Part shown: positions 1-8,507 of the stretch, piece by piece
Layout: each line of letters opens with the position of its first letter
Numbering within the stretch: the stretch's first letter is position 1
Assembly: GCF_002080435.1 (NCBI RefSeq)
Contig: NZ_CP020538.1
Coordinates: forward strand, 434,001 to 498,000
DNA length: 64,000 nt
Source of the DNA: Sphingobium herbicidovorans
GTDB taxonomy: Bacteria > Pseudomonadota > Alphaproteobacteria > Sphingomonadales > Sphingomonadaceae
Direction: 5' to 3'
Translations under genes and position numbers: made by a program
Notes under the pieces: generated by a model
The model's input: only the letters and a program-made list of their open reading frames with translations
Told to the model about the DNA's origin: nothing
Databases searched by the model: none

Positions 1-2
1 TC

Positions 3-119
3 GGGCCGATGCTGATGGGCCTGGCGCAGCCCATCCACGTGCTGACACCCGGCGTCACCGCGCGAGGCATCCTCAATCTCACCGCAATTGCCGCGGCTGA
101 GGTCGATCGCGAAGGCTGA
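3..119 (+). CDS. Phosphate acyltransferase family protein, C-terminal fragment
   Basis: The window opens inside a reading frame that ends in TGA at 117-119, leaving the last 38 residues. The segment GPMLMGLAQPIHVL followed by a GILNLTAIAAAE helix is typical of the extreme C-terminus of the phosphate acetyl/butyryltransferase (PTA_PTB) fold, which swaps phosphate and CoA on an acyl group. The same fold ends enoyl-CoA hydratase/phosphate acetyltransferase fusions and malic enzyme-PTA fusions. The missing N-terminus means the exact protein cannot be decided here. The next gene starts 30 bp downstream on the same strand. Confidence 0.6.
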   Translation, partial: GPMLMGLAQPIHVLTPGVTARGILNLTAIAAAEVDREG

Positions 120-149
120 CCTTAACCTTTTTCGTCCAACAAGGCAGCC

Positions 150-827
150 ATGACGCGATTGATCAAAGGCGTAGCCAAGGCGGCGGGTCCCAAGCTCCTC
201 ATTGGCGGCGCACTCGGCGCAGTCGCCTTGCTCGTGAGCAGCTATCTCGACCGAGGGCGCGATCTGCGCTCCGTCTCGGCAGAGGCTGCTCCGACCAGGC
301 CGACGACTTCAAATCCTCCGGTGGAGCGCAGCCGCGCCCAGCCAATGGCCTTCGACCCGCACGCCTTGGTCGTGAAGAGCGTTCTGCCGGTCCCGCAGCC
401 CTTTCGTCACGGGGATTATGTCTGGGACGAGAGCCGTGCTCCTGCGGCAGGGTCGGTGATCATCACGGTGGACCTGAAGGCGCAAACATTGTCCGCCTTT
501 CGCGCCGGCCATGAAATCGGCGCGGCTGTAATCTTATATGGAGCCGATGACAAACCGAGTCCGGTGGGCGCCTTCCCGATCACGCAGAAGGACGCCGACC
601 ATGTATCGAACCTATATAACGCGCCCATGCCCTATATGTTGAGGCTGACGAACGACGGCGTCGCTATCCATGGCAGCAACGTGAAATGGGGCAACGCGAC
701 CCACGGCTGTATCGGAGTGCCCACCGCCTTCGCCCGAAAGCTGTTTAGCGCCGTGAAGCTTGGTGATCTGGTCATCGTCACGAATGGCAAGATGCTCGAT
801 ACAAGTGACGCCCGCCGCAACGGATGA
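150..827 (+). CDS. L,D-transpeptidase (YkuD family), membrane-anchored
   Basis: A 225-residue protein with a hydrophobic N-terminal segment at about residues 15-32 that should act as a signal anchor, then a proline-rich linker and a YkuD domain over the last 130 residues. The catalytic signature is visible: AIHGS, then 11 residues on THGCIGVP, with the cysteine as nucleophile. Enzymes of this family make 3-3 peptidoglycan crosslinks or attach proteins to peptidoglycan in the periplasm. A second, unrelated-length L,D-transpeptidase of YcbB type lies at 50036-51553. The protein ends just before the convergent lipoprotein gene (stop 827, neighbour stop 834). Confidence 0.85.
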   Translation: MTRLIKGVAKAAGPKLLIGGALGAVALLVSSYLDRGRDLRSVSAEAAPTRPTTSNPPVERSRAQPMAFDPHALVVKSVLPVPQPFRHGDYVWDESRAPAAGSVIITVDLKAQTLSAFRAGHEIGAAVILYGADDKPSPVGAFPITQKDADHVSNLYNAPMPYMLRLTNDGVAIHGSNVKWGNATHGCIGVPTAFARKLFSAVKLGDLVIVTNGKMLDTSDARRNG

Positions 828-833
828 ACTGTT

Positions 834-1367
834 TCAATCCAGGGTGCAGAGCGGCTTTCCGCCACGATCCTGTGCCCTCAACGCGCTTCCGGCCTCACTC
901 CCAACGCGCGGAAAGCTGACACCGTCCAATGACCCGCGCCCCTTGCACAGGTCAGCGCATTTTACGTCGAGCACGCCCGGTAGCGAAAATTGATCGCCGT
1001 CATATTGGCCGATGATGATGCAGCCGCCCTCACCTCTGAAACGCAGGATCAACTTGTCGCCCGCCTGCCTTGCTATCCCGCCCCCTCGGCAGCTCTGTCC
1101 TTTTCCGAAAACCGCCTCCATGCCGAAACGAAAATCGCCAGCGCGTCCGGGGATTACACAGAAGCTGTCCCGGCCTGCCTCATGCCTGCGCTGGAAAAGA
1201 CCGACCGGCGACAGTTTGGCCGTGTCCGCGATGACGCCGCTTTCGATCGCCGCGCGCTCCAGGCCGGTCGCTGGGGGCGTGGCGCCGGACGACGCCGAAG
1301 AGCGACCGCCATCGTCCTGACACCCAGCCAGGAGCAGCAGCAATGCAACCGCTCTATTCCAACACAT
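834..1367 (-). CDS. Predicted lipoprotein of unknown function
   Basis: A 177-residue protein starting with a short signal sequence and a lipobox, LLLLAGC at residues 10-16, so the mature protein should begin at Cys16 and be lipidated. The body has about six further cysteines and no domain I recognise. The ATG lies inside the 3' end of hisI: the two frames overlap by 14 bp, which suggests co-transcription and coupled translation. It converges with the L,D-transpeptidase gene. The real-gene status rests on the lipobox, the operon overlap and the uninterrupted length. No function is proposed. Confidence 0.7.
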   Translation of the reverse strand: MCWNRAVALLLLLAGCQDDGGRSSASSGATPPATGLERAAIESGVIADTAKLSPVGLFQRRHEAGRDSFCVIPGRAGDFRFGMEAVFGKGQSCRGGGIARQAGDKLILRFRGEGGCIIIGQYDGDQFSLPGVLDVKCADLCKGRGSLDGVSFPRVGSEAGSALRAQDRGGKPLCTLD

Positions 1368-1725
1368 CGACAGCAGTCAGTCCCTCTGGCCCGATACGGC
1401 GAAAAAAGCATGACCGCGCTCCCGTATGGCATGTCGGCCCCGCAGGCACGGCCTTCACCCATACGGCGTCCTGATCGCAATCGATCCGCATATCGCGTAC
1501 CTGAAGCATATGACCCGACGTCTCGCCCTTTTTCCAAAGCGACTGTCGGCTACGCGACCAGAAATGGGCAAAACCCGTCTGGACGGTCAGCCCAAGCGCT
1601 TCTTCATTCATATGGGCGACCATCAGCACATCGCCGCTTTCAGCATCGGTGACGACGGCCGTGATCAGTCCGTCGCGGTCATATTTGGGATTGAGGGTCA
1701 GCCCCTTGTCGCGCGCGTCATTCAT
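1354..1725 (-). CDS. hisI: Phosphoribosyl-AMP cyclohydrolase
   Basis: A 123-residue enzyme that opens the adenine ring of phosphoribosyl-AMP, the third step of histidine synthesis, in the cytoplasm. Family hallmarks are in order: MNEEA near residue 42, [17 protein letters not shown], the metal-binding CDQDAVW, and GPTCHTG with the C-terminal zinc cysteine. It is the stand-alone form without the hisE pyrophosphohydrolase domain. I chose the ATG at 1725 because the family starts about there; the open frame extends further upstream only into the spacer and the tRNA-His gene. The tRNA-His lies 63 bp upstream on the same strand. Confidence 0.93.
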   Translation of the reverse strand: MNDARDKGLTLNPKYDRDGLITAVVTDAESGDVLMVAHMNEEALGLTVQTGFAHFWSRSRQSLWKKGETSGHMLQVRDMRIDCDQDAVWVKAVPAGPTCHTGARSCFFRRIGPEGLTAVDVLE

Positions 1726-1788
1726 GCCCGGCTTATAGAGGGGCCGAAGGCTGCTGCGAACCCCAACGGGCCTGAAAAATGCAAATAA

Positions 1789-1866
1789 TGGGGCGATCGA
1801 CGGGATCCGAACCCGCGACCTCCGGTACCACAAACCGGCGCTCTAACCAACTGAGCTACGATCGCC
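1789..1866 (-). tRNA. tRNA-His (anticodon GTG)
   Basis: Read on the minus strand, the cloverleaf is complete: acceptor GCGATCG paired with CGATCGC, D-arm AGCTCAGTTGGTTAGAGC, anticodon stem CCGGT/ACCGG with loop TTGTGGT (anticodon GTG), and T-arm with GTTCGGAT. A G sits at position -1 opposite C73, followed by an encoded CCA, so the histidine identity pair G-1:C73 is present in the genome. The interval given includes G-1 and CCA. Confidence 0.97.
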
Positions 1867-2088
1867 ACAGGGCCGCTCGGCCCAGGAGAGAAGCGGCACA
1901 TATGCGGCCATTTGAAAGTCGTCAAGCCGACAATTACGCGCTCCGGCTGAAAAACAAAAAGGGCGCAGACCCTTCGTCCACGCCCCTCTTTGCGTTTCGG
2001 CATGCTGCTGCAGCGGGCACTGCCCTCCTGCCGCACTACTCTCCTAAAACTATCTAATCACCATTTTTGGCGATCATTATGGGTCATC

Positions 2089-2103
2089 GCGCCAAACTGG
2101 CGC
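2089..2103 (-). terminator. Short hairpin downstream of HU gene (possible terminator)
   Basis: A perfect 6-bp inverted repeat GCGCCA/TGGCGC with a 3-nt loop lies 11 bp past the HU stop codon. On the minus strand it is not followed by a T tract, so it may be only an mRNA-end stabiliser. The remaining spacer to the tRNA-His shows no gene. Confidence 0.3.
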
Positions 2104-2113
2104 AACGCCCCTT

Positions 2114-2386
2114 TTAATTCACTGAATCCTTGAGGCCCTTGCCAGCCTTGAACTTTGGCTGAGTGGAAGCCTTGATAGTCATCGTTTCGCCCGTACGCGG
2201 ATTGCGGCCGGTAGACGCCTTGCGCTGGGAAACCGAGAACGTGCCAAAGCCAACAAGGCGGACTTCATCGCCCTTCTTAAGCGATGCGGAAATTGCATCA
2301 AACACACCCTCAACGGCCTTGCTGGCGTCGCTCTTGCTAAGGCCACTGCTTTCAGCAACAGCACTGATCAAATCCTGCTTGTTCAT
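2114..2386 (-). CDS. hup: DNA-binding protein HU
   Basis: A 90-residue histone-like protein, the usual HU length. It starts MNKQDLISAVAE, carries the dimer core GDEVRLVGFGTFSV and the DNA-binding arm RNPRTGE, and ends in a lysine-rich helix. HU dimers bend and compact DNA without strong sequence preference. It lies downstream of lon on the same strand, with 180 bp between the lon stop and the HU start. That gap holds a likely promoter of its own, as in many proteobacteria where hup follows lon. Confidence 0.97.
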   Translation of the reverse strand: MNKQDLISAVAESSGLSKSDASKAVEGVFDAISASLKKGDEVRLVGFGTFSVSQRKASTGRNPRTGETMTIKASTQPKFKAGKGLKDSVN

Positions 2387-2445
2387 ACCTTTGGAACCCC
2401 CTTCTAGCTTTGTGAATACCTAAGGAATCGCGGTATAGGCGGCGC

Positions 2446-2474
2446 AATAAGGCGTAGCTTCAGACGACTGTCAA
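2446..2474 (-). promoter_or_regulatory. Predicted promoter for HU
   Basis: On the minus strand a perfect -35 TTGACA (2474-2469) is followed after 17 bp by CTTATT (2451-2446). The -10 match is weak but the spacing is ideal and transcription would begin about 50 bp before the HU start codon. Confidence 0.5.
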
Positions 2475-2566
2475 AGGGAAAGCGACGAAGGCGCCACTAT
2501 CGATGAGATTTTCCCGATATGGGACCCCGTCACCGCAAATGGCGTTAATCGCCGCCAGATCCCCCC

Positions 2567-4963
2567 TCAATGGCGCAGCGTAGCGTCTCCATCCCTGCCC
2601 TGTCCGGGACTAGGCTGGGCGGCAAGGTCGTCCTCTTCGGTCCAGGCGATCGCTTCGGGAAGCGAAACGAGCGCCCTTGAAAGCACCTCGTCCACGTGGG
2701 ACACCGGCACAATTTCCAGACCTTCGAGGATATTAGCGGGTATTTCCGCCAGATCCTTCTCATTCTCCGCCGGGATCAACACCGTCTTGATGCCGCCACG
2801 CAGGGCCGCAAGCAGCTTTTCCTTCAGGCCGCCAATCGGCAGCACCCGGCCCCGAAGCGTTACCTCACCAGTCATCGCCACATCCTTGTGGACGGGGATG
2901 CCGGTCAGCGTCGACACAATGGTCGTGACCATGCCAATGCCTGCGGATGGGCCATCCTTGGGCACAGCGCCTTCGGGAAGGTGGATGTGGATGTCCTTGC
3001 GCGTGAAAATGCTGGGCTTAATGCCGTAACCGGGCGAACGCGCCTTTACATATGAGAAGGCCGCCTGCACCGACTCGGTCATCACTTCACCAAGCTTGCC
3101 GGTGGTCCGTATCGCCCCCTTTCCGGGCACGGTCACGGCTTCGATTGTCAGCAGCTCACCACCGACCTCCGTCCATGCAAGACCGGTGACAGCGCCGATC
3201 TGGTTTTCCTCTTCGCCAACGCCATGACGGAATTTCCGGACGCCAGCATAATCGGACAGATTTTCAGGCGTAATCGTGATCTTTTCGTAGGCCCCTTCCA
3301 GGATTTTCCGCAGCGCCTTGCGCGCCAGACGCGCCAGTTCGCGCTCAAGCGTACGTACGCCCGCCTCACGCGTATAATAGCGGATGAGATCGCGGACGGC
3401 GCTTTCCGTGACGTCCAGCTCGCCTTCCTTCAGGCCGTGAGCGTCGATCTGCTTGGGCAGCAGGTGGCGCTGGGCAATCTCGACCTTCTCGTCCTCGGTA
3501 TAGCCTTCAAGCCGGATGATCTCCATTCGGTCCAGCAGCGGCTGGGGAAGGTTCAGTGAGTTCGCCGTGGTGACGAACATCACATCCGAAAGATCGACGT
3601 CGATTTCCAGATAATGATCCTGGAACTTGCTGTTCTGCTCAGGGTCCAACACCTCGAGCAACGCCGATGCGGGATCGCCCCGGAAATCCTGGCCCAGCTT
3701 GTCGATCTCATCGAGCAGGAAGAGCGGGTTCATCGTTCCCGCCTTCTTGAGGTTGGTGACGATCTTGCCGGGCAGCGACCCGATATAGGTGCGACGATGC
3801 CCCCGGATTTCCGCTTCATCGCGCACGCCGCCTAGCGACTGGCGCACAAATTCCCGGCCCGTAGCCTTGGCGATCGAACGGCCCAGTGAAGTCTTGCCGA
3901 CGCCCGGAGGCCCGACAAGGCACAGGATCGGCCCCTTGAGCTTGTTGGTGCGCGCCTGAACCGCGAGATACTCCACGATCCGGTCCTTGACCTTCTCAAG
4001 CGCGAAATGATCCTCGTCCAGGATCGCCTGCGCACGCACCAGGTCGTTTTTGACCTTGCCTCGCTTGCCCCAGGGCAGGCCCAGAAGCACATCGAGATAG
4101 TTGCGGACGACCGTGGCCTCAGCCGACATCGGCTGCATGCCCTTCAGCTTCTTGAACTCGGCATTGGCCTTGGCGCGGGCTTCCTTGCTCAGCTTGGTCT
4201 TGGCGATCTTCTCGGCCAATTCGGCCAGCTCATCGCCTTCCTCGCCGTCGCTGTTGCCCAATTCGCACTGAATGGCCTTCAACTGCTCATTGAGATAATA
4301 TTCGCGCTGGGTCTTCTCCATCTGGCGCTTCACGCGACCACGGATTTTTTTCTCGACCTGCAGCACGCCCAGTTCGCCCTCCATGAAGGCGAAAACCATC
4401 TCCAGGCGCTTGACCGGGTCAGCCTCGACCAGCAACGATTGCTTGTCTGCGACCTTCACATTGATATTCGCGGCGACGGCGTCCGCCAGGCGGCCGGCAT
4501 CCTCAATCTCGCGCAACTGCACCGGCGTTTCTGCGGGCAGCTTCTTGTTGAGCTTGGCATAGTTCTCAAACTGCTCGGCCACCGACCGCATCAGCGCCGC
4601 AGCCTCCGGCCCCTCCGCCACGATTTCATCGATCGGATCGACCAAAGCTACCATGTGATTGTCAGCGCTGCTGATCGACTGCAACTGCGCCCGGTGCTTG
4701 CCTTCCACCAGTACGCGAACCGTCCCGTCGGGCAGCTTTAAAAGCTGCAGCACGATTGCGATTACACCTGTGTCGTACAGCGAGTCTCGGGCCGGATCGT
4801 CCTCAGCCGGATCAAGCTGCGACACCAGAAAGATTTCCTTGTCCCCTTCCATCGCAGATTCCAGCGCAGCAACGCTCTTGTCGCGGCCAACGAAAAGGGG
4901 GACGATCATCTGCGGAAACACCACGATGTCGCGCAACGGAAGAAGAGGATATTTCGTAGTCAT
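2567..4963 (-). CDS. lon: ATP-dependent protease Lon
   Basis: A 798-residue LonA-type AAA+ protease, normal length for the family. The order is an N-terminal substrate domain (about 1-200), a coiled central region with REYYLNEQLKAIQ, the AAA+ module with Walker A GPPGVGKT and Walker B LFLLDEIDKL, and a C-terminal serine protease. The protease shows the Ser-Lys dyad: Ser in PKDGPSAGIGM and Lys in GGLKEKLLAALRGG. It degrades misfolded and short-lived regulatory proteins in the cytoplasm. HU, a frequent lon neighbour, follows downstream. No clear CIRCE or heat-shock element was seen in the 130 bp upstream. Confidence 0.98.
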   Translation of the reverse strand: MTTKYPLLPLRDIVVFPQMIVPLFVGRDKSVAALESAMEGDKEIFLVSQLDPAEDDPARDSLYDTGVIAIVLQLLKLPDGTVRVLVEGKHRAQLQSISSADNHMVALVDPIDEIVAEGPEAAALMRSVAEQFENYAKLNKKLPAETPVQLREIEDAGRLADAVAANINVKVADKQSLLVEADPVKRLEMVFAFMEGELGVLQVEKKIRGRVKRQMEKTQREYYLNEQLKAIQCELGNSDGEEGDELAELAEKIAKTKLSKEARAKANAEFKKLKGMQPMSAEATVVRNYLDVLLGLPWGKRGKVKNDLVRAQAILDEDHFALEKVKDRIVEYLAVQARTNKLKGPILCLVGPPGVGKTSLGRSIAKATGREFVRQSLGGVRDEAEIRGHRRTYIGSLPGKIVTNLKKAGTMNPLFLLDEIDKLGQDFRGDPASALLEVLDPEQNSKFQDHYLEIDVDLSDVMFVTTANSLNLPQPLLDRMEIIRLEGYTEDEKVEIAQRHLLPKQIDAHGLKEGELDVTESAVRDLIRYYTREAGVRTLERELARLARKALRKILEGAYEKITITPENLSDYAGVRKFRHGVGEEENQIGAVTGLAWTEVGGELLTIEAVTVPGKGAIRTTGKLGEVMTESVQAAFSYVKARSPGYGIKPSIFTRKDIHIHLPEGAVPKDGPSAGIGMVTTIVSTLTGIPVHKDVAMTGEVTLRGRVLPIGGLKEKLLAALRGGIKTVLIPAENEKDLAEIPANILEGLEIVPVSHVDEVLSRALVSLPEAIAWTEEDDLAAQPSPGQGRDGDATLRH

Positions 4964-5094
4964 TCAATCTCCGGGAGGCCGCCCCATCTTGGCTTAGCCG
5001 TGCGGTTCACCGCTTTATGGGGACAATCATCACGTCATTCAATCGCGTCATCCTATTAAACTACGGATGAACGGCCCGTTATCGCAGCCCACGA

Positions 5095-5418
5095 TCAGAA
5101 GGGCAGCTTGAAACCGGGCGGCAGGGAAAGACCACTGGTCATCTTCGACATTTCTTCCGAACTCGCCTCGTCCGCCTTCTTGCGCGCGTCATTAAAGGCA
5201 GCGGCGACGAGATCCTCCAGCATCTGCTTTTCCGATGGAACCAGCAGACTGTCGTCGATCGACACGTTTACGATCCGCCCCTTGGCCGACGCCCGAACCT
5301 TGACAAGGCCGCCGCCAGCTGCGCCCTCAATTTCGATCTTGTCGAGATTATCCTGCGCCCGCTGCAGTTCCTCCTGCACCTTGCTGGCCATGTTCAATAT
5401 CTCGTTCAAATCTTTCAT
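5095..5418 (-). CDS. ybaB: Nucleoid-associated protein YbaB/EbfC
   Basis: A 107-residue YbaB/EbfC protein: MKDLNEILNMASKVQEEL followed by GRIVNVSIDD and a helix ending near GLSLPPGFKLPF. Family members form dimers shaped like tweezers and bind DNA. The start was placed at the ATG of MKDL because it overlaps the dnaX stop as ATGA, indicating translational coupling, while the longer frame starts inside dnaX. dnaX-ybaB is a conserved bacterial pair, often followed by recR, which is not here: lon lies downstream instead. Confidence 0.93.
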   Translation of the reverse strand: MKDLNEILNMASKVQEELQRAQDNLDKIEIEGAAGGGLVKVRASAKGRIVNVSIDDSLLVPSEKQMLEDLVAAAFNDARKKADEASSEEMSKMTSGLSLPPGFKLPF

Positions 5419-7022
5419 CGCTCTGCGCTCCATGGTTCGGTCCGATCGAGATCGGCTTCGGGGAAAGCCGCAAGCACGGCCTTCACCACCGGGGTGTCGA
5501 ATATTCCGGCGCGTTCGCGCGCCTGACTTTCCTGCTGCTGCTCCAGCAAAGAGGGCGCGGCGCTGCCTTCGCTACGCCTGACCTGCCAGGCAGAACCCGT
5601 CGCCTTCTGCAACTCCATGCCCAAGGTTCGGCAGAAGTCGCCCTCGCTCCAATCCTGGGTCAACTGCAATTCAATCTCGGGCGGATAAAAACGGACGACT
5701 CGCACGCAGTCATGCAGGAAGTCAGCGAGCCGACCCTTTTTTTGTTCCCACAAAAGATCGACGACGGCCTTCACATCCTTGGGCAGCGACGCAGCGCCGG
5801 AAGCAGGCGATGCCGGCACAGCGCCATTTGCGGGGATGGCATCCAAGCTACCCTCACGCAGCATTCGCGCAATCTCGCCGGGGTCGGGCATGGACGCCGC
5901 GTGCATAACCCGCAACAGCGCCATCTCGCATGCCTCAATGGGAAAAGCCGCGCTCGCCACTTCCTCATGCCCTTTCAGCAGCAATTGCCACAGGCGATGA
6001 AGCGGCGCGAAACCCATTTCGGACGCCCATTCGGCCAGCGCTTCACGCTCCTCGGCAGATTGTCCCGGATTTGCGATGTCGCGCCCGGCCTTCACGAGGG
6101 TCACCGCGTGAACCAGCTCCAGCAAGCCGCGCATCAGAGCCAGCGGCTCGACACCCAGCGCATATTGCTCACGAACCGCGCTCAATAGCGCCGCCGTATC
6201 GCCCTCCAGCACCAGGCCCAGCAGGCGGCGAACCGCGGCCCGATCCGACAGGCCCAACATTTCCCGCACCTGGGCGGCGGTAACCATCGGAGCCCCCTCG
6301 CCCATTTCCGCATGCGCGATGGCCTGGTCGAGGATAGAGAGCCCGTCACGGGCCGAACCTTCGGCCGCCTGGGCGATCAGCGCCAACGCATCCTCTTCGG
6401 CGGCCACCTGTTCGGCTTGCACGACATGGGCGAAATGGGTCGCGAGCAGTTCGGCGGGAATACGACGAAGATCGAAGCGCTGGCAGCGGGACAGCACCGT
6501 TACCGGCACCTTGTTCACCTCGGTCGTGGCAAACAGGAATTTCACATGCGCCGGGGGTTCTTCCAGCGTTTTGAGGAGCGCGTTGAACGCGTTCTTCGAC
6601 AGCATGTGGACTTCGTCGATGATATAAATCTTGTAGCGGGCGGACACGGCTGCATAGCGCACCGCCTCGATAATCTCCCGCACGTCATCGACGCCGGTGT
6701 GGCTGGCGGCGTCCATTTCCACAACGTCGATATGGCGGCCTTCCGCGATCGCACGGCACGGTTCGCAAACACCGCAAGGGTCGATGGTGGGGCCGCCCTG
6801 CCCATCCTCCCCGATGCAGTTCAGTGCTTTTGCGATCAAACGGGCGGTCGATGTCTTGCCGACCCCGCGCACCCCGGTCATCAGGAAAGCATGCGCCAGC
6901 CTGCCTCGGCGGATTGCGTTGCCGAGCGTCTGGACCATCGCGTCCTGCCCGATCAACTCGCGAAAATTGCGCGGCCGGTATTTGCGCGCAAGAACGCGAT
7001 AGGGTTGAGGTGAATCGGACAT
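5415..7022 (-). CDS. dnaX: DNA polymerase III subunit gamma/tau
   Basis: A 535-residue clamp-loader ATPase. Motifs in order: YRPRNFRELIGQ, Walker A GVRGVGKTSTARL, a zinc module with cysteines in the CIGE and CGVCEPC segments, Walker B IIDEVHMLS, and sensor LSRCQRFDLRR. The C-terminal third is the variable tau region, which would contact the polymerase core and helicase. It loads the sliding clamp during replication. I saw no obvious slippery A-run that would produce a gamma form by frameshifting, though this was not searched exhaustively. The SRP RNA gene lies just upstream and ybaB overlaps downstream. Confidence 0.97.
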   Translation of the reverse strand: MSDSPQPYRVLARKYRPRNFRELIGQDAMVQTLGNAIRRGRLAHAFLMTGVRGVGKTSTARLIAKALNCIGEDGQGGPTIDPCGVCEPCRAIAEGRHIDVVEMDAASHTGVDDVREIIEAVRYAAVSARYKIYIIDEVHMLSKNAFNALLKTLEEPPAHVKFLFATTEVNKVPVTVLSRCQRFDLRRIPAELLATHFAHVVQAEQVAAEEDALALIAQAAEGSARDGLSILDQAIAHAEMGEGAPMVTAAQVREMLGLSDRAAVRRLLGLVLEGDTAALLSAVREQYALGVEPLALMRGLLELVHAVTLVKAGRDIANPGQSAEEREALAEWASEMGFAPLHRLWQLLLKGHEEVASAAFPIEACEMALLRVMHAASMPDPGEIARMLREGSLDAIPANGAVPASPASGAASLPKDVKAVVDLLWEQKKGRLADFLHDCVRVVRFYPPEIELQLTQDWSEGDFCRTLGMELQKATGSAWQVRRSEGSAAPSLLEQQQESQARERAGIFDTPVVKAVLAAFPEADLDRTEPWSAER

Positions 7023-7079
7023 GGAAACAATCTAGCGGCTTGAGGAGCGGCTGTCGAAGCCGGAAAGCCGAATAAGGGT

Positions 7080-7168
7080 GGGAGCCGGAACGACCCGCGG
7101 CGAAATCGTTGTGGCTGCTTCCGTCAGGACCTGACCAGGTTGGCGACGACCACGTCCGCCCGACTCCC
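7080..7168 (-). ncRNA. ffs: Signal recognition particle RNA (4.5S, small bacterial type)
   Basis: On the minus strand the conserved domain IV core is intact: the asymmetric loop strands CTGGTCAGGTCC and GGAAGCAGCC lie around a short apical loop. The flanks pair into a long hairpin closed by GGGAG (7168 side) and CTCCC (7080 side). The RNA would bind Ffh for co-translational membrane targeting. It sits between the beta-lactamase gene and dnaX, a common location for ffs in alphaproteobacteria. Exact ends are inferred from base pairing. Confidence 0.9.
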
Positions 7169-7215
7169 GGCGCGGCATATGGCGAAAGGCTGCGCCGATG
7201 GCAAGGGGCGGGACA

Positions 7216-8151
7216 CTAAAGCCCCGTCGGCTGCGCCTTTCCAACGAATTCGAGCGCCGCACGCGCTGCTTCGGCAATCGCCGCATCCGCCGCCTTGGCG
7301 TCCCCGGTCGGACGGTCGAGATAAACGGCCAGAATATAACGCTCGCCCGAAGGCGCCTCCACCAGTGCAACGTCGTTGAAGGCAGTGCCGCAACTTCCCG
7401 TCTTGCCGCCCGAAGTCCATCCCGGCGGCAGGCCCGCTTTTATCCTCTTGTCGCCTGTCTTGCTGGCATTCAGCCAGCCTGTCAGCCGGGCCGCGCTTTC
7501 CGCCTGCATGTCACGAAACAATAATCGCCCTATCAGCCCAGCCATCGCCGCAGGACTCGTCGTATCGCGCGGATCGCCCGGCGTATTTTCATTCAACGCC
7601 GGTTCCAAGCGATCGAGCCGGGTCACCGTATCACCATGCGCGCGGACGAACGCGGTCAGTCCCTCCGGCCCGCCGATCATGGGCAAAAGCAGGTTGGCGG
7701 CGCTGTTATCGCTTACCTCAACCGCAGCCTTCGCCAGTTCCTCCATGGACAGGCGGCCACGCTTGCGGTTGGCCTTTACCACGGGCGCATGATCCAGAAG
7801 GTCCTTGTCGGTGAAGGCTACCTGCCCTTCCAACCCAAATCGCCCGGCGTCCGCACCCATCAAAACCGCCGCCGCCAGCGGCGCCTTGAAAGTCGAGCAC
7901 ATCGCGAAACGCTCATCCCGATTGAAGCCCAAAATCAAAGCGCCCTTGCTGTCCACCAGAGCCACGCCCAGGCGGCCTCCTGTTTCCTCCTCGATCGTCC
8001 GGGGATTGCGGATCTCCTTCATGACCGACTCGCTCACCATGTAGCGGGGCGGTGGCGGCAGCAGCGACTGGCGCGCGCCGTCCTGTTGCGGATCAGCGTT
8101 TCCAACCCCCAACGTCAAGGCGGCTGCCAGCAACACAAAGCGCAGGCGCAT
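7216..8151 (-). CDS. Class A beta-lactamase with carbapenemase-type cysteine pair
   Basis: A 311-residue secreted serine beta-lactamase. Residues 1-19 form a signal peptide. Catalytic motifs are complete: STFK at 86-89 (Ser70-Lys73), SDN at 147-149, the omega-loop Glu in EPALN at 183-187, and KTG at 250-252. Cys85 directly before the nucleophile and Cys254 after KTGS match Ambler positions 69 and 238, the disulfide known from class A carbapenemases such as KPC and SME. Whether this protein hydrolyses carbapenems cannot be told from sequence. The start at 8151 lies 2 bp past the ferredoxin stop, so it is probably the last gene of the desulfurase-ferredoxin operon. Confidence 0.9.
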   Translation of the reverse strand: MRLRFVLLAAALTLGVGNADPQQDGARQSLLPPPPRYMVSESVMKEIRNPRTIEEETGGRLGVALVDSKGALILGFNRDERFAMCSTFKAPLAAAVLMGADAGRFGLEGQVAFTDKDLLDHAPVVKANRKRGRLSMEELAKAAVEVSDNSAANLLLPMIGGPEGLTAFVRAHGDTVTRLDRLEPALNENTPGDPRDTTSPAAMAGLIGRLLFRDMQAESAARLTGWLNASKTGDKRIKAGLPPGWTSGGKTGSCGTAFNDVALVEAPSGERYILAVYLDRPTGDAKAADAAIAEAARAALEFVGKAQPTGL

Positions 8152-8153
8152 GC

Positions 8154-8489
8154 TCACATGCCCTGCATGTTGCAGGATTCGCTCGGAATACGAACCGTCA
8201 ACCCGTCCAACTTGTCCTCCAGCACGATCTGGCAGGACAGGCGGCTGGTCCGCGTCGCCGCCGCCGCCAGGTCCAGCATGTCTTCCTCCGCCTCGCTGGC
8301 AGCCTTCAGCCTCGGAAAATCCTGCGCTTCCACAATCACATGACAGGTGGAGCATGCCATCTGCCCCTCGCACGTGCCCTCCAGCGGCTGCCCGGCCGCC
8401 TGCGCGACGTCCAGCAATACCGATCCGACAGCGGCATCGACCTCCTGGCGGTTTTCTCCATCCGCGCTGATGAACGTGACCCTTATCAT
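8154..8489 (-). CDS. [2Fe-2S] ferredoxin, adrenodoxin/ISC type
   Basis: A 111-residue vertebrate-type ferredoxin. The cluster ligands are CEGQMACSTC and a distant fourth cysteine in RLSCQI, the spacing of the adrenodoxin/Fdx group. Such proteins donate electrons to iron-sulfur cluster assembly or to cytochromes P450. Two cysteine desulfurase genes lie directly upstream on the same strand (gap 18 bp), so a role in cluster or sulfur-transfer chemistry is the best reading. No iscU, iscA or hscBA genes are nearby. Confidence 0.92.
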   Translation of the reverse strand: MIRVTFISADGENRQEVDAAVGSVLLDVAQAAGQPLEGTCEGQMACSTCHVIVEAQDFPRLKAASEAEEDMLDLAAAATRTSRLSCQIVLEDKLDGLTVRIPSESCNMQGM

Positions 8490-8507
8490 GTCTGCGACTT
8501 CCCTTGA

